DNA of 64,000 nucleotides from Cheiracanthium punctorium (taxonomy: Eukaryota; Arthropoda; Arachnida; Araneae; Cheiracanthiidae). A model generated the notes under the pieces. It was given only the letters and a program-made list of their open reading frames with translations. It was not told the origin of the DNA and ran no database searches. The position numbers were made by a program, and so were the translations under genes. Below, piece by piece: positions 23,446 through 35,172 of the stretch. The DNA lies in the NCBI GenBank assembly GCA_038373885.1, contig JAWZYV010013546.1, positions 45,877-109,876 on the forward strand. The letters are read 5' to 3'. Position 1 is the first letter of the stretch, and each line of letters starts with the position of its first letter.

Positions 23446-24503
23446 CTAAGGTAAATTTAAATTTGAACAACTTTCGAGTATTTTAGTTAACCAAATAATT
23501 TCTTTTACAGTCTCCGATAGGGCAATAACTTCAGCTTCCATGCTAGAAAGTGCGACACACTTTTGTTTACACGTTTTCCATGAGATTGGAACATTTCCAA
23601 TTAAAACAATGTAACCACTTATTGATTTTCTATCATCCCTATCGGATGCCCAACTAGCATCGGAAAATGCAATTATATCATAATTTGTACATTTACTTAA
23701 ATTTATACAACAATCGATAGTTCCTATTACATATTGAAGTACTTGACACAATAATCTCCAGTGAGTCTCTGTTGGTTTACTAGAATATTGGGACAGTAAA
23801 ATAACTGGAAAATTTGTATCTGGTCTTGTCCTACTTGCCAAAAAGAGGAGGGATCCGATTAAATTTCTATACGGATTTTCAGAAATACCCTCATCTTCTC
23901 CGGACTTTTTAATAACTACTCCAGAACTCATAGGTACTTTATTATCCGGAATGTCCAGATAGGTTTCTTTCAATTTTGATATATAGGTTTTCTGGTGCAT
24001 AATTAAATCACCATTAAGATATTCAAACTGAACACCCAAAAATGTTGAAATTATACCTAAATTTTTAAATTCAAACTTTAATTTAATCAACTCAAATACT
24101 TTTTGCATAATGTCCTCATTTTTAGCAAATACAGCAAAATCATCAACATATACAAGTATAAGAACAATCCATTTAAATTGATACACACTGTTACAATTTT
24201 CTAACTTTTGAAATCCTAATTCCAGGAAAGTTTTGTCTAGTATTATGAATCATTTTTTACCAGACTGATGCAGGCCATATAAAGCCTTTTTCAATTTAAA
24301 TACATGATTAGGAAACATTTTATTTTGAAAACCTGGTGGTTGATTTATATACACCTCTTCATTTAATTTACTATACAAATATGCATTCTTTATATCTAAA
24401 TGTCGTGAAATCCATCCTTTCTGTACAACAAGAATTGACGTAAATAACTTTACTAAAGTAAAATTTACAACGGGAGAAAATACTTCTTTATAATCAATAC
24501 CTT
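23446..24503 (-). pseudogene. copia element 2 RT (second half) and RNase H start
   Basis: The 23446-24186 frame opens with LILVYVDDFAVFAK (catalytic YVDD), then FEFKNLGIISTFLGVQFEY, LLFLASRTRPDTNF, FSDASWASD (first RNase H Asp) and ALSSMEAEVIALSE. The preceding stretch 24187-24503 continues upstream RT (DYKEVFSPVVNF, AYLYSKLNEEVYI, ALYGLHQSGKK) with one stop or frameshift near 24250. RT begins on the other side of the gypsy insertion at 36385. Confidence 0.88.
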
Positions 24504-25085
24504 TGTAACGTCTTGGGTGTGGAATGGTAGCGTTGAGAATTACAGCTAAGTTCCGTTTACAGGATAGTAATTTATTTATTTACAATTTTAAAACAATCTT
24601 GATTAAATAGGATGTTATATACACGTAAATCAGAGTCCATAGGGCTTTCAATAGAAGACCAGTCCTTTCACACGGGCAGAGCCCTTCTGTCCACAACCGG
24701 ACTTACAAAAAAAAGTTCACAGGGCAGCACCCTACAGTCCTTCGATCGGACTTCAAAACTTGTCGGCGGAGGCCTTCTCTCGACCTCACCTCTCCAGCTC
24801 TTTCGCTCGGGCTCGTCAACTCCGGGGGCTCTCCTCCAGTTCTTCTTCCCCCCTCATCTTTTCATAGATTCCTTATTGGATATCTTTAAAGACGGGGGTG
24901 GATTCAAGGATTCCCAATTGGTCCGTACATGGCGCCTGTACATCTCTGCTAGAAGGCACCTTCAGGTCCCGCTCACGTAGATGCGATCAATTTCGGTGCT
25001 CTTTGAAGGTGCGGTTTCTTTGAAACAAACTGTCTGGAAAGGCGACACCAAGTCTGTCCTTTTGTGAGGATCTGGGAATCTTACA
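24504..25085 (-). repeat. gypsy element 2, 3' LTR and adjoining polypurine tract
   Basis: 582 bp. Directly to its right (25086-25100), the minus strand reads GAGAAGGGGGGAGT, a polypurine tract just before the LTR start TGTAAG. Confidence 0.9.
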
Positions 25086-25383
25086 ACTCCCCCCTTCTCT
25101 GGTGAACTTTTCCGAAGGAAAAGTTAATCCTTTGGTTCAGGCAGTTGATCAATTACACTCTACTATACAATAGGCAAGGAACCGAAAAAAAAAGGAGAGA
25201 AACTATATCCAGAATATCTGACGGTTTCTTTCCTTTTCAAAATTAAATTTTAGAACATACTTAGAATATTAAGTTAGAAAATACATACATATTACCTGAT
25301 TATATTTTCCTAATACAAAACACATATAATCTCAACTTTAAATTTTTACACAATGAAAATATTTACATTTTATGCTTTCACAT

Positions 25384-25824
25384 TTAGATACGACTTAGAC
25401 AGTCTGCATGGCAGTTATTTTTTCTTGTGCGGTGAACTACTGTGAAATCGAAAGGCTGCAATGCCAGTGACCACCTCAATAGTCTCGGATTTTTTGCCGC
25501 GTTGCTTTTGAGCCATACTAAAGGGTTATGGTCAGTTTCTATAGTAAATTTCTGACTGTCTAAGTAATGTCTTAACTTCTTTATGGCAAATATTATTGCA
25601 GCACATTCTTTCTCGGTCGTGCAAAATTTCTTCTCAGCCTCACTAAATTTCCTACTTAGATAGAGAACAGGATGCTCGTCTTTCCCGGTTCTCTGGGCCA
25701 TGACTATCCCAATCCCTACGTTAGAAGCATTTGTCTGAATGATAAACTCTTTTTTTAAATCTGGAGCGTACAACACCAGATTTTCTGTCAGCCTCTGTTT
25801 TAACTCGGAAAGGGACTTTTCCAT
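25384..25824 (-). pseudogene. gypsy element 2 RNase H
   Basis: 146 codons: EKSLSELKQRL, LVLYAPDLKKEFIIQTNAS, then HPVLYLSRKFSEAEKKF, TEKECAAI, LRHYLDSQKFTIETDHNPL and NNCHADCLSRI before the stop. The family's first catalytic Asp (usually in a TDAS box) reads TNAS here, an Asp to Asn change, so cleavage of the RNA strand would be impaired. The other acidic positions (E in TEKE, D in ETDH, D in HADC) remain. A TGA-type break and a frameshift separate it from RT. Confidence 0.88.
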
Positions 25825-25833
25825 TTCGGGAGT

Positions 25834-26727
25834 TCATTCTATGCTTTCTTTTTTATTTTTTCCCTTTAATGCCTTCGTTAAAGGCTCCACTAACGTGGCA
25901 TAATGCTCTATATATTTTTGATAAAACTGAGCCATATCTAAAATTTTCCTAATTTGAGTTTTATTAGTGGGAGATGGGAAATCTAGCACCGCTTGAATTT
26001 TTGCTTGTGAAGGTGTTCGACGACCGTGTCCTACTACGTGCCCTAAGTACTTTACTTCGTCTTGAGCGAATTTGCATTTCGAAGGTTTGATCGTTAATTT
26101 CGCTTCCTTCAATTTCTTTAAAACGCAGTCTACGTGTTTGAGGTGATCCTCCTAATGTGTCGAAAAGATGGCGATATCGTCTAGATATGGGACACAAAAC
26201 TCCTCCATTCCTCGTAATAACATATCCATAAATTTAGAGAAACGGTAAGGTGCAAAGACTAACCCAAAGGGCATAGTTACTGATAAATACGACCCGAAGG
26301 TCGTTACGAACGCGGCTAATTTTTGAGCTCTGGGGGTTAGCGGTATTTGCCAGTATCCTTTAGTCAGATCTAGAATGGTAATGAACTTAGCTGCAGCGAC
26401 TAACTCCACTCTCTCCTCTATATTTGGCAAGGGAAAGTACTCTGCCTTCGTTATCGAGTTTAATTTCCGGTAATCTATACACGGCCGTGGGTCACGCCCC
26501 GGTGTCTCTATCAACAACATTGGCGAAGTGTATTCACTCTCGCCAATTTCGATAATGTTTAGCTCTAGCATCCTCTTTATTTCTCTTTGCAGAATCTCTG
26601 TTTGCCTCGGCGATGTTCTATAAGGTTTTGATCGGACAGGCTGATCACTAATCAACTCGATATCGTGCTCAATTAAATCTGTTCTACCCGGATCATTAGA
26701 AAACAATTTCCGGTGCTTGTCTAACAA
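25834..26727 (-). pseudogene. gypsy element 2 reverse transcriptase
   Basis: Frame 26152-26727 carries the pre-RT segment and RT: PVRSKPYRTSPRQTE, YTSPMLLIE, PCIDYRKLNSITK, ILDLTKGYWQIPL, TMPFGL and YLDDIAIFS (catalytic YLDD). Frame 25834-26112 continues with LTIKPSKCKFAQDEVKYLGHVVGHG and QIRKILDMAQFYQKYI. A stop and frameshift near 26150 separate them. Integrase lies upstream rather than downstream, and the linker (26721-26962) is continuous with this frame's N-terminus. Confidence 0.9.
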
Positions 26728-26962
26728 TTGTTTTGAGTAATCTGCTCTTCAGTACACCGCTTATCCAAGTTATCTTCCCTCACGATCTCCTCAAAATTGT
26801 ATACTTCTGGGTTCGCGTTCGGGTACAGTATCTCTAAGTCTGTCTCTTCTATTGCTCTATTTACCTTATCTTCAACCAAATCATTGATCATCTCCACCCT
26901 TTTGTGGTATGGTTTTAAGAGATTAACGTGATATATTTGCGAACTTTCTTTCTTCCCGGATA
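26721..26962 (-). pseudogene. gypsy element 2 integrase end (GPF module tail) and linker to RT
   Basis: The minus strand reads SGKKESSQIYHVNLLKPYHKR, the end of the integrase GPY/F-type module, then an acidic linker (INDLVEDKV, NPEVYNFEEIV) leading into the RT frame. It links integrase to RT directly and proves the unusual order belongs to one element. It ends at the solo LTR inserted at 26968. Confidence 0.85.
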
Positions 26963-26967
26963 ATCTT

Positions 26968-28236
26968 TGTTCCCAATGGCTATTTGTGAACAATAAATAT
27001 CCCAACTCTTATGTGTATTTAATTTCTGACTTACCTGAATTGTGAAACTCTCCAACTTCAAGGGCCACAATAAAAGGTTAAGATAAAGTTTCAACAACTT
27101 AAAGTTAATTAAATAAATTTCCAAAGGCAAGTAGTTTAATAAAAATGCTAAATGAACTTAAAGGAATAACTTTATGTTAAATTTAAACCTCGCTTAAACT
27201 GTGGCTTGCGTCAACGATCGTTTAAGACGCACAACACAAATCTCCAGTTCGTCAACAGCCGCCATCTTGGACGGGCGTAATGGTTGGTTGGCGAAGTGAG
27301 TATCGCCCGGAGAAAACTGTTACAAGCTGTTCATCCAATCACCGATGTGCTCCAGAAGCCCGGTAAACGCCGTTCAACCGCGCAGCCGGGGAACAACTCA
27401 GAAATGAGATGCGCAGTCGGCAGTGACAAATAAAAGGAGGGGCTTTCGCCGTAATCGTAGCAGTTAGGCAGACCGATAGCAGTTCGTGGCAGGTCGACAG
27501 CAGTCGAGGCAGTTAGGCTGATCATGGCAGATCGTCTCAGTTAAGCAGATCGTCGCTGTTAAGCAGTCAGAGAGTCAGGTTGTATTGACAGTTGACAGAC
27601 GTTATGGCGAGCGGTAATGCTCTTTAAGTTCCAGATATGTTATTTTTAGCCAGCCAAACCTGCTTTTATTTAATCTTTAAAATGATAGTACGTTTTTAAT
27701 CAACATTTAATGCCTCTAATTTTTAACCTGTTTTTAAAGTGAAATAGAAGTTAGAATTTCTGTTTGAAGTGCCGTCATATAGAACTTAGTGTTTCATCGT
27801 GCTTTTTACATATCTTAAGGATTGGAAGTTTTCCCGGTAGACTTGTTCTCTTCAAGGTAAAGCAGATTTTTTGAAATTGAAATCTAAACGGCTTTTGAAG
27901 TTGAAATTCATTAAACCATTTTTGCCAGTACTTATGAGTTTTTTCAGACTGTGATATATTCCTGTGCCTAGCTGTGATAAAGCATAGCTGTGATATTTAA
28001 TAGTTTTTTTAAAAAAAGCAATGAAATCCTGTTCTACAAGTAATTATGAAATTGCTGACTGTGATACATTTCTGTGCCAAGCTGTTATAAATAAAAGTAG
28101 ATGTCTCTCAAATCAGTTGCTATCCTTGTTTCCATAACACTCTTCATTCATGGCCGTCCACTTCTCAACACTAATTTTGTTTCCCGGGCGTTGTCATTTC
28201 GAAATTTTTCCTGGATTGTCGGCACTTGCGGGAACA
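26968..28236 (+). repeat. solo LTR (TGTTCCC...GGGAACA)
   Basis: 1269 bp starting TGTTCCC and ending GGGAACA, with a perfect 5-bp duplication ATCTT (26963-26967, 28237-28241). There is a TATA-like box (aataaaagg) near 27429 and AATAAA at 28090, both on the plus strand, so the LTR is probably plus-oriented. No internal coding region. It splits the integrase C-terminal module of gypsy element 2, whose halves rejoin in frame when it is removed. Its parent element is not in the window. Confidence 0.85.
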
Positions 28237-29351
28237 ATCTTACAATGTATTTCGTCTCCGAAATTTTACTTTCGATCGTCCCTGGGCCTACCCAATTAGC
28301 GGCCATTTTGTTTGGTTTTGAAGTGGCCAAAACTAAGACTTGTTCTCCTATTTTAAATTCCCTTTTTACGCTACTCTTATCGTGCCAATATTTACGTTTC
28401 TCTGTAGTTTCTACCATTCGCTCGGCGGCTAACTCCTGGCACCTTTTTAACTGATTTATTAAGTCAAACACATATTCAGTGACTAAACTCTGTTCTTCTT
28501 CTTCCGCGCTCCACTTTTCATACAATAAGGTCTCGGGTGTGCAGATTTTTACCAAATACTAGCTCGCTCGGAGAAAAACCCGTCGAGTCGTGCTGTGCGG
28601 TTCTCAACGCTAGTAGCGCAAAAGGCAAATTCCTCTCCCAGTCTTTTCCACTTTCTAAGCACAAAACCCTTAATAACCTCTTCACCGATCTGTGCCAGCG
28701 TTCAATTGCGTTCGTCTGTGGATGGTGCACAGAGCTATGAATCACCTTAATTCCGAATCTCTCAAAGAAAGTGGAGGTGAGTACGCTAACAAAACTCGTG
28801 CCCCAATCACACTGTATTTCTTTCGGAAAACCAGTACGACTGAAAACAGCCAACAGAGCATCGATGACCGATTCTGATTTAATATTTTCAAGGGGAACGC
28901 AATCTGGAAATTTTGTTGCTACACATAAAACTGATAAAAAATATTTTTTTCCCCGTCTCCGATGCAGGTAGTGGTCCTACTAAATCTATGTTTAATCGGG
29001 AAAAAACTTCTGTAATTATGGGCACTAGTTGAAGAGGAGCGCCTTGCAGACTATTTGGCACGGCTCACACGTCCTTACAAATTCTTCTGTGTCCTTTATA
29101 ATATTTGGCCAAAAGAAATACCGTAACAATTTCCCTTTTGTTTTGGTAGTGCCTAAATGCGCCCCTACTCCGTGATGACACAGCTTTAATAATTCCTCCC
29201 GATACAGTTTCGGTATGACAATCTGCTTTCTCGAATTCCCATGGTGATCAGTCACCCTACGAAAATAGCATTCATTCTCTAAGAAAAACTCTGAATTCTC
29301 CTTTCCCGCTTTCTCCCGTATGCCTTCCAAAGTGTCATCTAATTTCTGATG
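28237..29351 (-). pseudogene. gypsy element 2 integrase
   Basis: Frame 29025-29330: zinc-binding domain with LCHHGVGAHLGTTKTK and CEPCQ (HHCC). Then, across frameshifts near 28950-29025, the first catalytic Asp region (NIDLVGPLP). Frame 28518-28853: FSRTGFPKEIQCDWGTSF (second Asp) and HHPQTNAIERWHRSVKR (Glu), then LPFALLALRTAQH. Frame 28148-28555: RCQELAAERM, REFKIGEQVLVLA and WVGPGTIESKI, the GPF-type C-terminal module, cut by the solo LTR at 28236. It would insert element DNA into chromosomes. At least three frameshifts. Confidence 0.9.
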
Positions 29352-30052
29352 TTATATGAGCTGCGCCGGGCTAACTTTCGCTAATCCCAGCACCCCGTCA
29401 GGTTCCACTGGTGGTAATTCGAGGTCTGGTTCTTCCTCCCCCTTCTCTTCCTGCGTTTTCAATTGTGCGCTATGGGTTTCTTCAAATTCTGCATTTCTTT
29501 CTTCCTTAAGGGAATTTTCTTTACCCGCTAGCTTTGTCTGACTGTGCGTCACTACGGCATTAATTAATTCCGGTTTGTTCCGTTTTGCCACAATTAATTC
29601 CTGGGTTTGATTTCCTAGGATATAATGTTGCATTTCAATATCTGGGCCCACGACTGCTGCTTTGGTCGTTACTAATCCGATCTCCTCAATTTCCAATTCT
29701 ACTTTCGCAACGGGTAAACATATAAATTCGTTTTCTAGGGGCTGTTTGAGCCAAATAACCTCTCCCGTAAACTGTTCAGGACGTACAAATTCCCTGGGGG
29801 CTAAGTCTACGCTGGACCCCGAGTCTCTGAGAACTAACCGTTCTACTTCATTGATCCTAGCCATGCTAAGATAGGGAGTAAATGATGGACTAAATCCTTC
29901 TGCACTACCCAGATTATTCACTCTTTCCGCTTGATATTGTTTGAATTTTGGACAATTTGGGCACAAATGCTCTAAACTCCCACAGAAAAAACAAGCGGGA
30001 GGTTTTCTTTTTTCAAAGATTTTCTCCCTCTCCCCTTGCTTCCCATCGCTAT
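29352..30052 (-). pseudogene. gypsy element 2 zinc knuckle and aspartic protease
   Basis: The minus frame begins next to the solo LTR with REKIFEKRKPPACFFCGSLEH and CPNC, a CCHC knuckle of unusual spacing (C-X2-C-X4-H-X4-C, FFCGSLEHLCPNC). About 60 residues later comes VLRDSGSSVDL, the retropepsin active site DSG, followed by a beta-rich block (VTTKAAVVGPDIEM, YILGNQ). A spacer rich in Glu follows and ends at a stop (29352), directly before the integrase. It would mature the Gag-Pol polyprotein. Confidence 0.85.
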
Positions 30053-30969
30053 TGCCGTGTTGCAAAAGGAATTTAAGATGTTAAAAAAAAAAAAATTAAC
30101 GAAGATTGCGTTGTGTTTAAATAGGTAACGGCAAGGCACCAAGACGAAAAACAAACCCCAGACACATGTTCGGAATTGCCTCAGCTAAAAGGTACTGGTG
30201 TGTGCGAAATATTGCACAGACAATAAAGAGACATTCTATTGCAAGAAAATCATACATTTATTTAAAATCTGGTAATATGGGCTCAAAACTCAAAGTGCAC
30301 TAAAAGCATTGGTACAACAGTTGAATTGAAATTAACATCTAAAGCTGTGAACAAAATTTGATAAGAACATTGGCTGCAATTTTACTCCTAAAGCACCAAC
30401 AACTTAAATTGTCAATTAAATGATTTAGGACCCAAACGAACAATATGGGTGAAATACATAATTTTTATTACACTAAAATTGGCAAAATATTACTGCACAA
30501 GCATGAAATTAAACTCATCTCACTTTTTACTGCTTACAAAAATTTGGTAGAGAGCAGGCATCGCATACTACAACATTTCCGCAAAGAGCTCAAACAGAAA
30601 TACTTTTATACACTTTGTGACACCCAGTAATATACAATTTCACATTCAGTGAATCTAAGAAATTTAATCAGCGTTAGTACCAAAGATTACATTAAAATTA
30701 TTGAAATCATCGTTTACAAGTCATTACAAAATTTTATGAGAGGCCTCTCTAAAGGTTATTGAAAAGATCGTTTCACATGATAATTAGAAATTTGCACTCA
30801 AAATAATACTTATGGCACTAAGTTACATTCTTGCAAAAAAAAAAAAAAAAAAAAAAGGATTTGACGTTTTTAAAAAAAAAAAAAAAAAAAACAATGGATT
30901 TAAGAAAGAAATGGTGAAATTAGAAAGTTAACATTGAGGGGGACCGGTACTATATTGAAACTAAGTTAA

Positions 30970-32399
30970 CCCTTTCAGACCCCACTTTAATGCTGTGAGT
31001 AAAAAAAATAATTACCATTCTAAAATATCATAATAGGATACTAATAAACATGTTAAAGTAAAAAATTAAGGAAAATGTAATTATTTAAGAAAATATGAAA
31101 ATGTCCATTGGGATGGACAACCGGTCTACGAGGTTGCAAAAATCAAATATTCAACGCTTGAACTTCTCTTACGATTTTTGTTCTAAATATCAATTTTTTA
31201 AAGTAACAAATCTACATAAAAATGTTACATCACTCAATAAGTTTAAAACAGTTAATAGTGTAGTAATTTTACTACACATGAGGAGGTACATAGCAATAAT
31301 ACCTAGTTTTACAAAGAATTTTGACACAGTCCTGCTTTTATATATACCAAAATAGATAAACTTTAAATTTTTTGACATGGATATAAAAAAAACCAATTTC
31401 TCCCCTTAGTAAATCATAAATGCACTGTACATTTATTGCAGTAGATATGGGTTTTACCTTTGCAACCGTAATTTTTACACCGGGTTGCTCCATGCTTATC
31501 ATCAACTTTTGATCTACAGAGTCATTGATAATCTCAGGATGAGGTCGAGTTTCAACTGCTCTTTGGCATATACTTTTATTTTGTACAATAGGTGATAATG
31601 ATGGCCTTCCCATTTTTTAATTATTTTTTGCTAAACCAACCGTACATAGATCTGAAGCTGATCTCATTTTGAAATTAACAAATCTATTATGTTCTTTTTT
31701 GAAACTCCTAAAAAAATTTTCAAGAATTTTAACAAAATTTACCTTTTGCAACAGTTTGATTACTACTATCAACAAAGCAATCATGATCAGATTGCAATTC
31801 TTCAGTATCTGATATTTCAGCACTAGTTATATAATCCAAAACTTCCTTTAGATCTTTCCAATTTTTCAAATTATATTTTTCTAAAATAAAAAATGAATAT
31901 TTGATCCTCCTAATAAACTGTTGTTGTTTTAAAAACAATTCAATTGCCTAAAATAAATTCGACAGCAAAAATATCAATAATTCAACTACCTAAAGAATCA
32001 CAACCACGTGTACCGAATTGTCCATTGTAATGGACATGTGATTACGCTCCATTTTTTCCCAAATTATAACCAGTAATACAATAAAACTATTTCTAATGCT
32101 AAGATTAACTTATAAACATTGTTTAAAAAAATTACTGACACATTAGAAGAAATTATTCATATAAATCAAAATAAAAGAAAATACTCGCGTTTTTGCAGAC
32201 TAGAACCTTACGCCATTTTCAAGCAAAGCAAGCTGTAAACATCTGCGCACTGTTGCCAACCCAAAAATCGCAAACATGTGAAAAAGATTGATCTTTTATC
32301 TATTCATGGAGCAAGTTTCAACGCTCTGAAGTCAATGGGTTAAAAGAGATAAGGTTTAAAAATGTATGTCCATTGTAATGGACATTGGGTTTGAAAGGG
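30970..32399. mobile_element. piggyBac-family element with subterminal palindromes
   Basis: 1430 bp flanked by TTAA on both sides (30966-30969, 32400-32403) with inverted ends CCCTTTCAGACC / GGTTTGAAAGGG, diagnostic of piggyBac. An 18-bp imperfect palindrome TGTCCATT.nn.AATGGACA occurs near both ends (31103-31120, 32019-32036, 32367-32384). Minus-strand coding remnants are present (separate entry). Confidence 0.92.
31338..31938 (-). pseudogene. piggyBac transposase remnant with C-terminal Cys-rich domain
   Basis: Two short open frames (31729-31938 and 31338-31613) plus, in a shifted frame around 31410-31480, RCKNYGCKGKTHIYCNKC. This is the C-x4-C-x7-C-x2-C spacing of the piggyBac C-terminal cysteine-rich DNA-binding domain. 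The DDD catalytic core is not recognisable. The acidic ITSAEISDTEELQSD in 31729-31938 resembles piggyBac N-termini. The core was deleted and the rest frameshifted, so the element depends on enzyme in trans or is dead. Confidence 0.75.
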
Positions 32400-33643
32400 T
32401 TAAGAGGGAGAGGGGCTTGACACCTGCGCCCAAAATGGCGCAAAAGAAGGCTACTATGGAATGTGTCCGTACGGACGGCAGCATCTTGATGGAGGTCCGG
32501 GGCAGGTGAGCACAGCTTTTTCGGATCGGTCTTGCGAGATGTAAGAAAAAAATTGCGAGGAACGAAACTTTACAGTTCAGCCCAGCATCAGGACTAAGTC
32601 CATGTCGTTGGTCAGAGGGCAGAATCCATCAGGATTGGAAAGAAAATAAAGATGTCACCTGTGTCACTCCTGGGGCTGGGACTGCTAACTTTTGCACTCA
32701 CTCTACATGGCGTGGCTGGTGCACGGTTCCTCGTCGGATCAAACTTTTGGGCGAAGATCAGATGTCAAACTGCCGCACTCATCACTATATCTTTTCCATC
32801 GCTGCTGGTCCGGCGGACACGTCCCGTAGTAGCTGGTTTACTCGTCAATTAGCATGGTTAAGCCTTCTGTTTCAGAGGCTCTCTATCTTTCTTTACAGAA
32901 AGGGGAAAAAACCAAAAAAACGTGCGCTCACAAGCGCTCTCCGACTTCAACTGACTGATCGCGTCACCTTCACTCTAGCCACGCTACTAAGCGGGCGGCC
33001 CTCTCGGCCAATCAGCGATCGCCAGCTTGTTGGTGTCCTTCAAGAAGGTTCCAGACCAGACTTGCGCGGGAAGAATGCATCGAGTGTGAAAGGACACGCT
33101 CGGCTAAAAAAATGGCGGTCGGTTTCAAGATGGCGAGAAATTGAAAACGTGCGTTATTCGAAACAAAAAAGAAAAATGGCGATTGACCGAAACAGTACCT
33201 AGGCCAGTAAAAATAGTCAAATCGCACGGGGAAATGCTCAAAATTAAGAATTATTCCTAACTAGGACCGAAATCTATCCAAAATATTAGCAAAAGAATAA
33301 AAGAAAAGAAAAACATTTAAATTTAAGTAAACATCTTAGGATTTAGCTTCAGAAATAGGAAGGAAAAAAAAAATAACATGGGGTCACCAAATTGGTATCA
33401 TAGAAAAACAGATCTAAGGCAAAAACATAATAAATAAAGTGAATTAAGCAAATATTAAAAGAAAATATTTAAGGAAGCATTAAAGATATATCATTATTAA
33501 CATAACTTAAAAAAAAGGTAAAATACTCATTAAAAGATAGCAAAATTATTTTAAGTTATTGAAAAAGAAACACTTGTTGTAAAACTTATTATTAGAAAAA
33601 TGCAAAGTCACTTGAAATGAAAATAGGTTGATACCACACATCA

Positions 33644-34620
33644 CTATTTTTATCTCTCCAGTTTGGTACTTTAATTTCTATCGGTTTCTTATCGGGGCGA
33701 AATTTTTCTGGCTGTCTAAATTTCTCCACCTTGTGTTCCTCATTTCCTTTTACCCACGGCTTTTTATTGGATCTCCTTGCCATTTCATATTCATCCAGTT
33801 TAGTAGCCAATTCACTCGGATCTGTGAATTTGCTCCATGAGTCCAACATGTGCTCTCTCATCTCTGGAGTCGCACGTCTTTTTATCTGATCAGTGATCAT
33901 TAAATTTTGAAGAGCTTTGAATGTTTTAATCTCCAAACCTGAAAGTCATCTCTCTAAATAATTTCTGAGTTCGAATACTAAATCTTTCCACAATCCCTCT
34001 CTTTGTTTTGCATGCGAAATAAACTTAGTTCGGAAAGCCTCGGGACTTAATTTAAACCTATTCAGTAGCATGTTTCTCACATATTGGAAATTCTCTAACT
34101 TAGATTCCGGCTCCCGAATTATCATTTCTGCTATTTGCATAGGTAGAAGGGATAACAATTGCGCAACCCATTCACTTTCTTCAATATTTGCTTTTTTAGC
34201 ATGTCTCTGAAACAATGTCAGAAAAAGTGAGATGTCAGAAGTTAAGGGGTCAAAACAGGGCATTAAATTTTTCAAGGAAACTTTTGGAGTTCTCTCTCCA
34301 GTAGTAGAATTTAAACTGAGGGTCTCGCTCGTCTGAGCGATTTTCAGTTTTTCAATTTCAAAATCTCTTTCCATTTGCCTCTCTTTCAACTGCCTTTCCT
34401 TTTCCAGTTTTTCTTCCTCTATTTTTTCTAAACGTTCTTCCTGAATCACTTTAATCTGGCTTACAGCTATCTCTTTATTAAAATCCTTACTTTCCTCAAT
34501 TTTTTTAATGATTTTAATGACCGTGTCACTTGAAGCGACCTCTACTCCAAATTCTCCCGCCAAAGTTATCAGATCGGCCTTTCTATATTGAGCTAATTCA
34601 GACATTTTTCCCTTCCACAA
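33644..34620 (-). pseudogene. gypsy element 2 Gag, SCAN-like
   Basis: Frame 33946-34620 starts with a SAP-like helix pair (YRKADLITLAGEFGVEV), then a long charged coiled coil (EERLEKIEEEKLEKERQ) and a capsid C-terminal or SCAN-like domain (ESEWVAQLLSLL, LENFQYVRNMLLNRFKLS, FRTKFISHAKQREGLWKDLV). The reading continues after a frameshift in 33648-33936 (FKALQNLMITDQIKRR, MREHMLDSW). This Gag type is common in spider genomes. The frame is cut at 33643 by the solo LTR; the zinc knuckle resumes at 30052. Confidence 0.88.
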
Positions 34621-35170
34621 AATTTTACGTTAGAAACTAATATAACTGTAGGTCTCTACACGCTTCCAAAATTTCTAGGAACTCACGAACAATCAAGAAT
34701 TTACAATACTCCCCGTACTATTTACTACAAGGTATATAAATTCTCACTTTTACCATACAATACTCCTTAATCATGCCTTAAATACACTTATCACATATAA
34801 TAAACAACAACATTCACATATCATACTATTCACTCTGCGGAAAAAATAACTGTTCTTTACTGAATCTTTCAATTTATATTAAAAAATTTCTTTCTAAGAT
34901 TACAACCTTTTCAGAGCTATATCCTTTTAAATTCCATTTAATTATTACACTTGCAATTTTTTTTTATATGAATTCAAATTTTGTCTGAACCTTGTATTAT
35001 GAAATTCTTAACATAAAATATTGAAATTTTTAGTATTTTTCAACCCAATTGATCCTGCCAGTTTGTACAGTAGAGTAATAATATAATGCAAACTGCCTAC
35101 CTTTCTGGACGACGTCTGCTTCCTTGAAATGGTATTCGAGCTTGCTTCTGGATCACGACCGGAACACTTA
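34621..35170 (-). other. untranslated leader of gypsy element 2, part before gag
   Basis: AT-rich segment between the leader minisatellite and the gag start codon. No frame of note. Confidence 0.5.
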
Positions 35171-35172
35171 GT

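Larger units (their letters stand above)
30053..33643 (-). repeat. 3.6-kb solo LTR of the gypsy element 1 family, holding a piggyBac
   Basis: Same ends as the LTRs at 9875 and 16766 (TGATGTGTGG...ACACGGCA on the minus strand), with a 4-bp duplication CTAT (30049-30052, 33644-33647). Without the 1430-bp piggyBac it is about 2.16 kb. No internal coding region, so this is a solo LTR left by recombination. It splits gypsy element 2 between gag and the zinc knuckle. Confidence 0.88.
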
